Made by a program: the position numbers and the translations under genes. 64,000 nt of DNA from PFJX01 sp031426815 (GTDB lineage Bacteria; Pseudomonadota; Gammaproteobacteria; Burkholderiales; Thiobacillaceae), in assembly GCA_031426815.1 (NCBI GenBank), contig JASJPG010000022.1:1-64000 (forward strand). The letters run 5' to 3'. Shown piece after piece: positions 1-9,000 of this stretch; position 1 is the stretch's first letter; every line of letters starts with the position of its first letter. A model generated the notes under the pieces. That model searched no databases. It saw only the letters and a list, made by a program, of their open reading frames with translations, and was not told where the DNA came from.

Positions 1-1268
1 GTTACATGGCGGCGGTGAACCTGTCCAACAAACCCTACGACCTGGTCTTGCTGGAGCGCGCCAAGCTGCTGGCCAGTCGCTACGTACTGCATGTCGAAGG
101 CCGGGCGGGACCGACTTTCGCCGAGGACGACACCGCTTTTCGCTATTCCGTGCATGACAAATGGGGCCGCAAGCTGGCCTCCAGCGGCCAGTTGCCGACC
201 CCACGCCCGGCCGATTACAACCTGACCCAGCCGCGTCTGCGCGACACCCAGTTTCATGGCGAGAAGTTGCGTCTGATCACACTGCAGGTGACACGACCGA
301 GCGGCGAAACCATGCTGGTGCAGGCCGCCGAACCGGTCGAAGCGCGCCTGATTCTGGGCCGCAGCATTCTCGGCAATATCGTCATTCCGCAACTGATCTT
401 CATCGTCATCGCCGGCATTGCGGTCTGGATTGGCCTCAAGCGCGGCTTCGAGCCGCTGGAACGCTTGCGCCGGGATGTCGCCGGGCGTCCGCGCGACGAT
501 TTGCGGCCGCTCGACGAAACCCGCGCGCCGGGCGAGGTGCGGCCGCTGATCCAGGAGGTGAACGCGCTGATCTCGCGGCTGCAAACCCTGATGGATGCCC
601 AGCGCCGTTTCATCGCCGATGCCGCGCACCAGTTGCGCACGCCGTTCGCCGGCCTCAAGGCGCAGGCCGAACTGGCCCGGCGCGAACAGGTCGCCGAACC
701 GGTGCGCGAAGCGCTGGAGCGCATCTGCGTCAGCGCGCAACGCTGCAGCCATCTGGTCACGCAACTGCTGACCCTGGCGCGCAACGAGCCGGAAGCGCGC
801 CGCAACGCACCGCTGGAAATGCTCGACCTGCATCGCATCGCGCAAGAGATCGCCGCGCACTGGGCGCCGGAAGCGTTGCAGAAGAACATCGACCTCGGCT
901 TCGAAGCGGAACAGCGACAATGTCCGGTCAAGGGCGACGAAGCCAGTCTGCGCGACCTGCTCGACAACCTGCTCGACAACGCCATCCGCTATACCCCGGC
1001 CGGCGGCCGCATCACGGTGCGGGCGGGCTACGCCGAGGCGACCTGGCTGGAAGTGGAGGACAACGGCCCCGGCATTCCGGTCGAGCAGCGCGCGCAGATC
1101 TTCGAACGCTTCCATCGCATTCCCGGCAGCGGCCAGCCCGGCAGCGGGCTTGGCCTGGCCATCGTGCAGGAAGTGGCGATCCGGCATGGCGCGCGCGTGG
1201 AAATCCATGCCGGCCAGGACGGCGGCTCATTGTTCCGCGTGCGCTTTCCGCATCACGGCCAGACATGA
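1..1268 (+). CDS. Sensor histidine kinase, 5' end cut off by the window
   Basis: Membrane sensor kinase of a two-component system. The reading frame is open to the window edge, and the ATG at 6 is probably internal because the first transmembrane segment expected in TctE/QseC-type kinases is missing. From that ATG the protein has an N-terminal sensor part resembling the 2CSK_N domain (residues 1-120), a membrane segment (about 125-145), a HAMP-like linker, a HisKA domain with the phosphoacceptor in AAHQLRTP (His208), and an HATPase domain with DNLLDNAIRYTP (N box), EDNGPGIP (G1) and GSGLGLAIV (G2). All catalytic motifs are intact. The response regulator would normally lie just upstream, outside the window. 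The signal is unknown; relatives often sense carboxylates or metals. Confidence 0.9.
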   Translation, partial: YMAAVNLSNKPYDLVLLERAKLLASRYVLHVEGRAGPTFAEDDTAFRYSVHDKWGRKLASSGQLPTPRPADYNLTQPRLRDTQFHGEKLRLITLQVTRPSGETMLVQAAEPVEARLILGRSILGNIVIPQLIFIVIAGIAVWIGLKRGFEPLERLRRDVAGRPRDDLRPLDETRAPGEVRPLIQEVNALISRLQTLMDAQRRFIADAAHQLRTPFAGLKAQAELARREQVAEPVREALERICVSAQRCSHLVTQLLTLARNEPEARRNAPLEMLDLHRIAQEIAAHWAPEALQKNIDLGFEAEQRQCPVKGDEASLRDLLDNLLDNAIRYTPAGGRITVRAGYAEATWLEVEDNGPGIPVEQRAQIFERFHRIPGSGQPGSGLGLAIVQEVAIRHGARVEIHAGQDGGSLFRVRFPHHGQT

Positions 1269-1363
1269 ACCGACCCGGCGGCAAGCTGAGCGCTTGAAAA
1301 GCGCTTGGTTGCAAGATGGCGTGCGGCTATCCTTCAAACCTATCGTCCAACAGGAAAGTCGAC

Positions 1364-1663
1364 ATGGCGCGACGCAGCTTCATCTTCTGCGACATCTGTA
1401 ATCCGCTGGCTATTCGTTATATCGAGATGCGCCGTGCCAGCAGTCGCAACACGCGCGTCGGCCGGCGCTTGTCCGACGGTCGCAACTGGTTCGACGGCAG
1501 CGAGGAAGAAGCCACGCTGGCCGGCTGGGTTGCCACCAATGACGGGCAACACGTCTGCCCGGCCTGCTTCGGCCGCATGAAATCGATGCGCCATGTGCTG
1601 GAGGAACGTCTGTTCGTTTCGAGCAGCCTGACCAAAATTCTGGAAGACGAAGCGGATTTCTGA
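1364..1663 (+). CDS. Small double-CxxC (zinc ribbon-like) protein
   Basis: A 99-residue protein of unknown function. The start at 1364 is chosen because AGGAAAG lies at 1352-1358, five bases before the ATG. It has two CxxC pairs, FCDIC near the N-terminus and VCPAC near residue 65, which could bind one zinc ion. The rest is basic and polar, without a signal peptide or membrane segment. It sits alone between the kinase and the diguanylate cyclase, each separated by about 90 bases. Coding character is supported by the ribosome binding site and composition like its neighbours. A regulatory or chaperone-like role is possible, but nothing specific can be claimed. Confidence 0.65.
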   Translation: MARRSFIFCDICNPLAIRYIEMRRASSRNTRVGRRLSDGRNWFDGSEEEATLAGWVATNDGQHVCPACFGRMKSMRHVLEERLFVSSSLTKILEDEADF

Positions 1664-1750
1664 ACGCGGCCGCTATGGGCGCGGGGTATATCTGAAGGGA
1701 TTCGCCCGTCATTGCGTCAAACTTGACTCAGTATCCTGCCGAGATCGGAC

Positions 1751-2701
1751 ATGCCAACACACGCACCGGACAAATCGCTGTACACCCGCAATACCCTGGC
1801 GGCCATCCGCGAGCTGGATATCGCCATCGCCAACCACATCAACTGGCTGCGCCAGCTGCATGCTGCGTTGATCACCGACACGCCCTGCCCGAGCAAAGAT
1901 CTGAAAATCGATGCCCACCTGCGTTGCGAATTCGGCCAGTGGTATTACGGCATCGGTGTTGTGCAACATCAAGGCGAAACCGGTTTCGCCGAGATCGAAA
2001 TCAGCCACAACGCGATGCACGATGCCGCGCGACTGCTGCTCAGCCACCGGGTTGCCGGCGCTCCCATCGACATCGCGGAATATGATCGCTTCATGGATCT
2101 GGCGGTCCAGTTCAAGCAGGACGTGCGGGTCTACCAATACTCGCTGATCAACCAGGTCTGCACCGTGGACCATCTCACCGGCGCCTGGAACCGTCACGCA
2201 ATGGCGATGAAGCTGGCCGAAGAAAGTGAGCGCACTCAGCGTTCAGGCCAGGTTTGCGCCTTGTGCATGATGGACATCGACTATTTCAAGCGCGTCAACG
2301 ACCAATACGGGCACACGGTAGGCGACGAGGTGCTGCAGGCCTTCGCCTCCATCGTCAGCAAGGAAATGCGCAAGTACGACAGCCTGTTCCGCTATGGCGG
2401 CGAGGAATTCCTGATGTTGTTGCCGAATACCAGCCTGGATAACGCCACGCTACTGGTCAATCGCATCCGCGAGGCCTTGGTCGCCACCCCGATCATCAGC
2501 AACAATGGTGCAGTGATTCATCTGACCGCATCGTTCGGCGTCGCCCAGCACGTCGGCCACGAAGCCATCGAGGATGCGCTGGAACACGCCGACCACGCCC
2601 TGCTCGCCGCCAAGGCCAACGGCCGCAACAAGGTATGTGCGTGGGAAATACCGGTGTACGAGACGCAGCGTTCAGGTGGCAAGCAAGAATCGAGCGATTG
2701 A
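1751..2701 (+). CDS. CZB-GGDEF diguanylate cyclase (DgcZ-like)
   Basis: Makes the second messenger c-di-GMP from two GTP. The N-terminal 130 residues look like the chemoreceptor zinc-binding (CZB) domain: a His in HINWLRQLH, the Cys in RCEFGQWYYG, and further His in EISHNAMH, the 3His-1Cys pattern by which E. coli DgcZ is inhibited by zinc. The C-terminal half is a full GGDEF domain with DIDYFKRVND and the catalytic GGEEF at residues 216-220. An RxxD inhibitory site (Arg207, Asp210) lies five residues before it, so product inhibition is expected. No membrane segment is visible, so the protein is probably cytosolic. Zinc-controlled c-di-GMP synthesis affecting motility or biofilm is inferred from the domain pair. 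Confidence 0.9.
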   Translation: MPTHAPDKSLYTRNTLAAIRELDIAIANHINWLRQLHAALITDTPCPSKDLKIDAHLRCEFGQWYYGIGVVQHQGETGFAEIEISHNAMHDAARLLLSHRVAGAPIDIAEYDRFMDLAVQFKQDVRVYQYSLINQVCTVDHLTGAWNRHAMAMKLAEESERTQRSGQVCALCMMDIDYFKRVNDQYGHTVGDEVLQAFASIVSKEMRKYDSLFRYGGEEFLMLLPNTSLDNATLLVNRIREALVATPIISNNGAVIHLTASFGVAQHVGHEAIEDALEHADHALLAAKANGRNKVCAWEIPVYETQRSGGKQESSD

Positions 2702-2728
2702 TCGCCACGATCGCGTCCGCCGCGAACC

Positions 2729-3718
2729 TTAACCGCCCTCGTCCTTCAGATCGCGCGCCAGCAACGCCGCGACGGCTTCGCGCGGTGGCGTTTCCTGACT
2801 CAGAATTTGCGCCACGGCTGCGCTGATCGGCATCTCGACGCCCAATTCCCGCGCCAGCCGCACCACTTCCAGTGCCGTCGTGGCACCCTCAGCAACGTGG
2901 CCGAGTTCGCGCAAGGCCACTTCCAGGCTTTCACCGGCCGCCAGACGCAAGCCAAGTTGGCGGTTGCGGGAGAGATCGCCGGTACAGGTCAGGATCAAAT
3001 CACCCATGCCGGACAGGCCCATGAAGGTCTCCGGCCGGCCGTCCAGCTGCAGGCCCAGCCGAGTCAGTTCGGCCAAGCCGCGCGTGACCAGGGCGGCACG
3101 GGCGTTGAGGCCGAAGCCGAGACCGTCGGAAATGCCGGCGGCGATGGCGATGACATTCTTCATCGCGCCGCCCAGTTCGACGCCGACGACATCGGTGCTG
3201 GCATAGATGCGCAGCATCGGATCATGCAGTTCGCGCGCCACGCGGCGGGCGAACTCGGCATCGGGGCTTGCCACGGTCAACGCGGCGGGCAGGCCGCGCG
3301 CGACTTCCTGGGCAAAGCTGGGTCCGGATAACACCGCCGCCGGAGGATGTGCCGGCCAGGCTTCCGTCAGCACGGCATGCGGTAATTTCTGGCTGCCGGT
3401 TTCCAGCCCCTTGCACAACCAGACGATCGGCACGGCAACGTCCAATTGGCGGAGCGACAGGGCGAGGGGGCGAAAACCGTTGCTGGGCACGGCAGCGATG
3501 AGCAAATCCGCCGCTGCGACCGCGCTGGCCAGATCGGCGCTGCTCGTCAACCCCGCCGGCAGCGCATGGCCGGGCAGGTAACGCCGGTTTTCCCGCGCCT
3601 CGGTCATGCTTTGCGCATGCTCGGCGGAACGGGTCCACAGGACGACCGGCGTATGCGCGGCCAGACGCAACGCCAGCGCCGTGCCCCAGGCGCCGGCGCC
3701 CAATACGGAAATACTCAT
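2729..3718 (-). CDS. gpsA: Glycerol-3-phosphate dehydrogenase [NAD(P)+]
   Basis: Reduces dihydroxyacetone phosphate to sn-glycerol 3-phosphate for phospholipid synthesis, in the cytosol. The protein is 329 residues, the usual family length. The N-terminal Rossmann motif GAGAWGTA (about residues 7-14) binds NAD(P)H, VWLCKGLE carries the conserved lysine region, and GVELGGAMKNVIAIAAG holds the catalytic lysine. GLSGMGDLILTC is the C-terminal domain signature. It lies 32 bases downstream of secB on the same strand, the common secB-gpsA order in proteobacteria, so the two are probably cotranscribed. Confidence 0.97.
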   Translation of the reverse strand: MSISVLGAGAWGTALALRLAAHTPVVLWTRSAEHAQSMTEARENRRYLPGHALPAGLTSSADLASAVAAADLLIAAVPSNGFRPLALSLRQLDVAVPIVWLCKGLETGSQKLPHAVLTEAWPAHPPAAVLSGPSFAQEVARGLPAALTVASPDAEFARRVARELHDPMLRIYASTDVVGVELGGAMKNVIAIAAGISDGLGFGLNARAALVTRGLAELTRLGLQLDGRPETFMGLSGMGDLILTCTGDLSRNRQLGLRLAAGESLEVALRELGHVAEGATTALEVVRLARELGVEMPISAAVAQILSQETPPREAVAALLARDLKDEGG

Positions 3719-3750
3719 GGCAGCCGGTTATCGCTGTCGGAGAACAGCGC

Positions 3751-4221
3751 TCAGTTGGGCTGGCCGGCGGCCTGCTGAGCCTGTTGCTGCTGCATGTAAA
3801 GGACTTCGAAGTTCACCGGTTGCAGCATCAGGGGCGGGAAGCCGGCCTTCAGCACGGCGTCGGACACCGCTTCGCGGGCGTAGGGGAACAGGATGTTCGG
3901 GCAGCCGATGGACAGCGCCGGCTCCATCGCTTCGGGCGGCAGGTTCTGGATGCGGAAGATGCCGGCCTGTTGCAGTTCGACCAGGAACGCGGCCTTGTCC
4001 TTGATCTTGGCGTTGATGGTCAGGGTCAGGATGGTCTGGTAGATGCCGTTCTCGACATCGACCGGGGCGCTCTGGGTGTTCAACTGCAGGTCGATCTGGG
4101 GCGCATCGCGGTCCAGGAAAATGGCCGGGGCATTCGGCACTTCAACGGAAAGATCCTTGACGTAGATCTTTTCGATGTTGAAAGAGGGCAGAGCTTGTTG
4201 CTGAGGTTGCTGGTCGGTCAT
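3751..4221 (-). CDS. secB: Protein-export chaperone SecB
   Basis: Cytosolic tetrameric chaperone that keeps preproteins unfolded and passes them to SecA. The 156-residue length fits SecB. Recognisable parts are the N-terminal FNIEKIYVKDLSVEVPNAP, the LTINAKI strand, and FPYAREAVSDAVLKAGFPPL with the conserved family residues, followed by LQPVNFEVLY. I chose the start at 4221 (MTDQQ) over an in-frame start 51 bases further upstream, because the added residues are not SecB-like; the ribosome binding site is weak in either case. The C-terminus is rich in Gln and Ala. It precedes gpsA and is separated from trxC by a repeat element. Confidence 0.96.
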   Translation of the reverse strand: MTDQQPQQQALPSFNIEKIYVKDLSVEVPNAPAIFLDRDAPQIDLQLNTQSAPVDVENGIYQTILTLTINAKIKDKAAFLVELQQAGIFRIQNLPPEAMEPALSIGCPNILFPYAREAVSDAVLKAGFPPLMLQPVNFEVLYMQQQQAQQAAGQPN

Positions 4222-4303
4222 GTCAGGGTCCGGTGAGTGTGAAAAAGGTGCGGCATTATAGCTGTGAGCCACTTGGTAAACCCGGGTCGGCCTCGGGTTT
4301 ATC

Positions 4304-4526
4304 CTAGCCGCCTGTCGGACTTTGGAAGCATCGGCTGCAAACCGACCGCGACGGCCCCTTTTTCACCGGCTTCTTGCACCCGCAAGGGGTACGCCGGATT
4401 CGTACGCGCTAAAGCGCTACGACTCAGCTGCCCCATGGAACAACCATGCGGCTGCGAATCCGACAAAAAATGGGCTCGCCGGGGCCGGTTTTCGCTATCG
4501 ACGCCCAAAGTCCGACAAGCGGCTAG
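4304..4526. repeat. MITE-like element with 22-bp inverted ends
   Basis: The 313 bases between secB and trxC hold no convincing gene but do hold an inverted-repeat structure. Bases 4304-4325 and 4505-4526 are reverse complements over 22 positions with one mismatch (position 4312). The similarity continues inward as a diverged inverted repeat for about 50 more bases, with matching GCCCC/CCATTTTTT segments near 4360 and 4470. Near the centre (about 4402-4420) is a smaller imperfect palindrome around TACGCGCT/AGCGCTAC, reminiscent of common proteobacterial REP-like sequences. No obvious target-site duplication is visible. Short open frames within it run across the repeat on both strands and are not credible genes. 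Confidence 0.55.
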
Positions 4527-4534
4527 CGGGATGA

Positions 4535-4954
4535 TCAGAATCGCGCCAGCCAGGCCTGCAATTGCTGGGCCGGCAAGGCGCCCGCGACGCGATCGACTTC
4601 CTTGCCATGCTGAAACAAGGCTAGCGTGGGAATGCTACGAATTGAGTGTTGCCCAGCCAGCGTTTGTTCCGCTTCGGTGTCGACCTTGGCGAAACGGACG
4701 CGGCCGACGTATTGCCCGGCCATCCGGCTGTAGGTCGGCGCGAATTGTTTGCAGGGTCCGCACCAGGGCGCCCAGAAATCGACCAGCACCGGCAGTTCGT
4801 TGCGGCCGATGAATTTGGCGAAGTTGGCGGCGGTAAGTTCGACCGGGTGGTCAGGCAGCACTTCGGCGCCGCATTTGCCGCATTTCGGGTGTTGTTGCAG
4901 GCGTTCGGCGGGGACGCGATTGACCGCGCCGCAGTGGGGACAGACAAGTTCCAT
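4535..4954 (-). CDS. trxC: Thioredoxin 2 with N-terminal zinc finger
   Basis: Cytosolic disulfide reductase active in oxidative stress. The N-terminus has the TrxC zinc finger with two CxxC pairs (Cys5/Cys8 and Cys25/Cys28), and the thioredoxin fold has the redox site WCGPC at residues 64-68 and the cis-proline IPTLALF. The start at 4954 is preferred to one 12 bases upstream because it is preceded by GGAG at a six-base spacing and gives 139 residues, the length of E. coli TrxC. It lies about 50 bases downstream of grxC and the rhodanese gene on the same strand, consistent with a thiol-redox cluster. Confidence 0.96.
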   Translation of the reverse strand: MELVCPHCGAVNRVPAERLQQHPKCGKCGAEVLPDHPVELTAANFAKFIGRNELPVLVDFWAPWCGPCKQFAPTYSRMAGQYVGRVRFAKVDTEAEQTLAGQHSIRSIPTLALFQHGKEVDRVAGALPAQQLQAWLARF

Positions 4955-5005
4955 GGCTAGCTCCATTAATTCACTTGCAGCCAGATGGCGTCTGTCCGGG
5001 CTAAA

Positions 5006-5263
5006 TCAAGCCGCCAGCAAAGGATCGAGTTCGCCGCCGGCATCGAGCGCGGAGAGGTCGTCGAAACCACCGACGTGTTGGTCGCCGATGTAGATCTGCG
5101 GCACCGTGCGACGGCCGGTAATCTGCATCATTTCATGCATCAGGGAGGGGTCGAGATCGACGCGGATTTTTTCGATCTGGGTGACACCCTTCTTGTTCAG
5201 CAGGCGCTCGGCCATCGTGCAATAGGGGCAAACGGCGGTGCAATACATCTTGATCGGTGGCAT
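5006..5263 (-). CDS. grxC: Glutaredoxin 3
   Basis: Small cytosolic glutathione-dependent disulfide reductase. The protein is 85 residues with the dithiol active site CPYC (Cys12, Cys15), the TVPQIYIGDQHVGG segment containing the cis-proline, and a C-terminal GGFDDLSALD glutathione-binding turn, all typical of GrxC. It starts nine bases after the rhodanese stop, so the two are almost certainly in one transcript. The rhodanese-grxC-secB order is frequent in gamma- and betaproteobacteria; here trxC and a repeat element lie between grxC and secB. Confidence 0.96.
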   Translation of the reverse strand: MPPIKMYCTAVCPYCTMAERLLNKKGVTQIEKIRVDLDPSLMHEMMQITGRRTVPQIYIGDQHVGGFDDLSALDAGGELDPLLAA

Positions 5264-5272
5264 GGCGTTTCC

Positions 5273-5695
5273 TTATTTCTTTTCGCGCGGCAAACCGGCC
5301 TGTTCCCAGGCTTGCATGCCGCCGGCGAGGTTGTGCAAATTGTCGAAACCGGCTTTCTTCAGCATGCCGCAGGCACTGCCGGAGCGATTGCCGCTACGGC
5401 AGACGGCGACGATGGGCTTGCCTTTGTAGCGTTCCAGTTCGGACAGCTTGTTCTTCAACTGGCCCAGCGGAATGTGCTTGGCCCGGCTGATGTGGCCATC
5501 CGCCCATTCCGACTGCTCGCGCACGTCGAGCACCAGGGCATCGTCGTGGTTGAACAGCATGACGGCTTCCTGCGGGCCGATCTGCTTGACGCCGGAGAGG
5601 GCGCCGAAGAGACCGCCACCGCCCAGCAACATGAAGCCGGAGACGGCCGCCAGGAGGATGAGCCAGATGTTTTGACCTTGTGTGATGAATTCCAT
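5273..5695 (-). CDS. Membrane-anchored rhodanese-domain protein (YibN-like)
   Basis: Single-domain sulfurtransferase tethered to the inner membrane. From the start at 5695 (MEFITQ), residues 10-30 form one hydrophobic segment and the rest is a rhodanese domain with VLDVREQSEWADGHI (motif 1) and the persulfide-forming loop CRSGNRSGSA (Cys99). I rejected an upstream start at 5728 because it adds 11 polar residues before the anchor. Catalytic residues are intact, so it can carry a persulfide. It lies between grxC and a DUF2892 membrane protein; together the two resemble the halves of E. coli YgaP, which is a rhodanese fused to such a membrane domain. Handling of sulfane sulfur is the likely role. 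Confidence 0.93.
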   Translation of the reverse strand: MEFITQGQNIWLILLAAVSGFMLLGGGGLFGALSGVKQIGPQEAVMLFNHDDALVLDVREQSEWADGHISRAKHIPLGQLKNKLSELERYKGKPIVAVCRSGNRSGSACGMLKKAGFDNLHNLAGGMQAWEQAGLPREKK

Positions 5696-5755
5696 GAATA
5701 ACTCGTGCCGGGATGCGAAGGGCGGCAAGTTTACCGTTACTCGCCGGGGATTACG

Positions 5756-5983
5756 TTACTTGCTGCAGGCGGTGCCGCCTTCCTTGAAGCCCATCTTCTT
5801 GAGCAGGAGATCCGGCGGGCAAAAGCCGGTAATGCCGGATTGCAGCAGATTGAGGCCGATGAAGGCGGTGAACCAGAGCCAGGACAGGCTGGTGATGTCA
5901 ATCTGGCCGCTGAAGTGGGCCAGCGCGAGAGAGAGCAGAATCATGACGCCGGCCATGCTGCGGATGATGCGTTCGATGGTCAT
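5756..5983 (-). CDS. DUF2892 (YgaP-type) two-helix inner membrane protein
   Basis: A 75-residue membrane protein with an MTIERIIR N-terminus, two hydrophobic helices (about 10-28 and 34-53) and a C-terminal GFCPPDLLLKKMGF segment typical of the DUF2892 family and of the membrane half of E. coli YgaP. AAGGAAA lies eight bases before the start at 5983. It stands between the RND permease and the membrane rhodanese, both on the same strand, so it probably works with the rhodanese on sulfane sulfur or thiocyanate. Two cysteines (one in GFCPPD, one near the C-terminus) could take part in sulfur transfer; that is inference. Confidence 0.88.
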   Translation of the reverse strand: MTIERIIRSMAGVMILLSLALAHFSGQIDITSLSWLWFTAFIGLNLLQSGITGFCPPDLLLKKMGFKEGGTACSK

Positions 5984-6001
5984 GGAGTGTTTCCTTTCAA
6001 G

Positions 6002-9000
6002 TTAAGAATTTGCAGATTCGTAGGAGCGATCCGTGGCAACTTTCCGCTGCCACAGGTAATACATCAGCGGAATGACCACCAGGGTCAGCGCCGTCGAAGC
6101 GAAGGTGCCGAAGATCAGCGAGACCGCCAGGCCGCCGAATACCGGGTCGGTAATCATGATTGCCGAGCCAAGGATGATCGCTAGCGCGGTCAGCAGGATC
6201 GGCCGGAAACGCACGGCGCCCGCCTCGATGACGGCGCGTTCCAGGTCGTAACCCTGTTTGCGGTAATCGAGGATGAAGTCGATCAGCAACAGTGAGTTGC
6301 GCACCACGATGCCGGCCAGCGCGATGACGCCGATCATCGAGGTGGCGGTGAACGCCTGATCGGTCGCCCAGTGGCCGGGGAACACGCCGACCAGGGTCAG
6401 CGGAATCGCGCCCATGACGATCACCGGCAGCGCGAACGACTTGTAATAGCCGACCAGCATCAGGTAGATCAGGATCAGCGCGACGATGAAGGCGGAGCCC
6501 AGGTCGCGGAACACGTCCAGCGTCAGCCGCATCTCGCCGCCCCAGAGCAGGGTGTTTTCCACCACATCCTTCGGGCTGGCCTGGGTGAAGCCGAGGTTGC
6601 CGGTGGTGAAGGTGGCGCCATTCGGAAGTTTCTTGCCGTCGAGCATTTCATCCAGCGCCAGCACGGCGTAGACCGGACTGGACTTCAACAGCTCGCCGCC
6701 GACCATGACCATGGCATGCTGGTCGCGCGCGTAGATCGGCTTGGCTTCGGTGACGCGCGTCACGCTGGCGATGGCGGACAGCGGTACCTGCATGCCGTGC
6801 GCGTTGCTGATGCGCAGATTCATCAGGGTTTCCGGGCCAGCGCGCAGCTCGCGCGGCAGGCGCACCTTGATGTCGATCGGCTCGCGCGCCGTGTCGACAT
6901 GCAGCGTGCCGATGTCGACGCCGCTGACATAGTCGCGCAGCAGCTTGGCAACCTGGCCGGGCGCGACGCCGGACAGCAAGGCTTTCTCGCTGTCGACATG
7001 AATATGGAAGCTGTCGGCATTGACGGTGACCGAATCATCGACGTTGACCATGCCATAGATCTGCGCGAACGCCTCGTCGACAGCGGGTGCCGCGCCGCGC
7101 AACAGGTCGTAATCCGGGCCGTACAGCTCGGCCAGGATCTGCGCCTGCACCGGCGGGCCGGGCGGCGTTTCGTACAGCTTGATGCGCGCGGCGGGAAACT
7201 GCTGGCGCACTGTTTGCAGCGTCTCATCCAGCTGGATCGCGATGGCGTGCGAGGCATCGTCGCGATGATGCTTGTCGACGAAGTTGACGCGAATCTGCGC
7301 CAGATTGCTGCCGCGCTTGATCATGTCGCCGCGCACCAGCGCTGCGAAGTCGATCGGTGCGGTCATGCCGAGGAAGGTCTGGTAGTCGGTGACGTGCGGA
7401 TGCTTGCCGACTACCGCGCCGACCGCGCGCGCGACCTGGTCGGTGGCGGCCAGCGCCGTGCCTGCCGGCATGTCGACCTGCAGCAGCATGGTGTTGGTGT
7501 TGTCGTTGGGCAGCATCTTCAGTTCGACGCCGAACAGCGACAGCGGGCCGTTCAGGCCGGACGGACGGATGAACTGCCAGGCCGGCATCAACATGGCGCC
7601 GACCAGCAGGCCGAGCACGATCAGGAAGGTGATGTTGCGCTTGGAGCCGGAACGAATCAGCGGCGTCAGCACCGAGATATAGGCACTTTGCAACGCATCA
7701 GGTTTCTGGGCGCATGGCTCTTCCAGACAGGGCTTGCGTTCCATTTCCTCCCGCGCGGCCTTCTTCGCCAGCCACAGGTTGGACGCCCATGGCACCACCA
7801 TGTAGGCGATGACGATGGAAGCGATCATCGCCACCGGCACGTTGAACGGAATCGGCAGCATGAACGGGCCCATCATGCCGGTGACGAAGGCCATCGGAAT
7901 GAACGCCAGGATCACCGCGATGGTGGCGATATTGGTCGGGTTGCCGATCTCGTTGGTGGCGATCACCAGCGTCTCGGCGAAAGGCTTGTTCGAGCCGTGA
8001 TGCAGGTGGCGATGGATGTTTTCGATGACGACGATGGCGGCATCGACCAGCAGGCCGAGCGACAGGATCAGGGCGAACAGCGTGATGCGGTTGATGGTCT
8101 GGCCGAACGCCAGCCCTACCGCCAGCACCACGAACAGGATCAAGGGCACGGTCATGGTGACGATGCCGGCCTCGCGCCAGCCGAGGAAGATCACCAGGAT
8201 CAGGACGACTGAAGCGATGGCGATGCCAAGGTGCATGACCAGTTCGTTCACCGCCGCGTCGGCCTTGGCGCCGTCGTTGCGGGTCACCGCAACTTCGATG
8301 CCGGCGGGAATCGCCTGTTGCTGCAACTCTTCCAGCTTGGCCAGCACGGCATCGGCCACCACGACGGCGTTGGTGCCGGCCTTCTTGGCGATGGCCAGCG
8401 TCACGGCGGGATTTTCGCCGCTTGTTTTGTCAACCGCAGCCGGGCCGAAGGCGAAGCGCGTGGTTTCCTCGATTTCGGCCGCGCCGTCCTCGATCCTGGC
8501 GATGTCCTTCAGATAGACCGGCGCACCAGCACGCGAGGCGCCGACCACGATCTTGCCGACTTCATCGGCGGAACCGAGAAATCCGGCCAGACGCAACGGC
8601 ACGCTGCGGTTGTCCTGCACCAGTTCGCCCAGCGGTGCGGCGACGTTGGCGCCGCGCAGCATCTGATCGATGCGGTCGAGCGTCAGGCCGGCGGCTTCCA
8701 GGCGCTGCGGGTCGATCCAGACGTTGACCGCCTGGGCGCGACCGCCGACCAGTTGCGTGAACGACACGCCGGGCACGTTGCGCAGTTGTTCCAACAGGCG
8801 CTGCGCGATCTGGCGCAGACGGAAGTCGTCGTGCGCGCTGGAGGCCAGCGTCAAAGTCATGATCGGCACGTCGTCGACGTTGATCGGCCGCACGATCGGC
8901 TGCATCGCACCGGGCGGCACCCGATCCATGTTCTGCATCAACTGGTTGTAGAGCTTGACCAGACTGTCTTCCTGGCTCTCGCCGACTTTGAACTGCACGG

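Noticed and set aside
4299..4508. Short frames in the secB-trxC gap on both strands
   Set aside because: They run across the inverted repeat and mirror each other; no start signal.
6371..8212. Long plus-strand frame opposite the RND permease
   Set aside because: His/Gln/Asp-rich antisense shadow of a hydrophobic protein; no start signal or domain.
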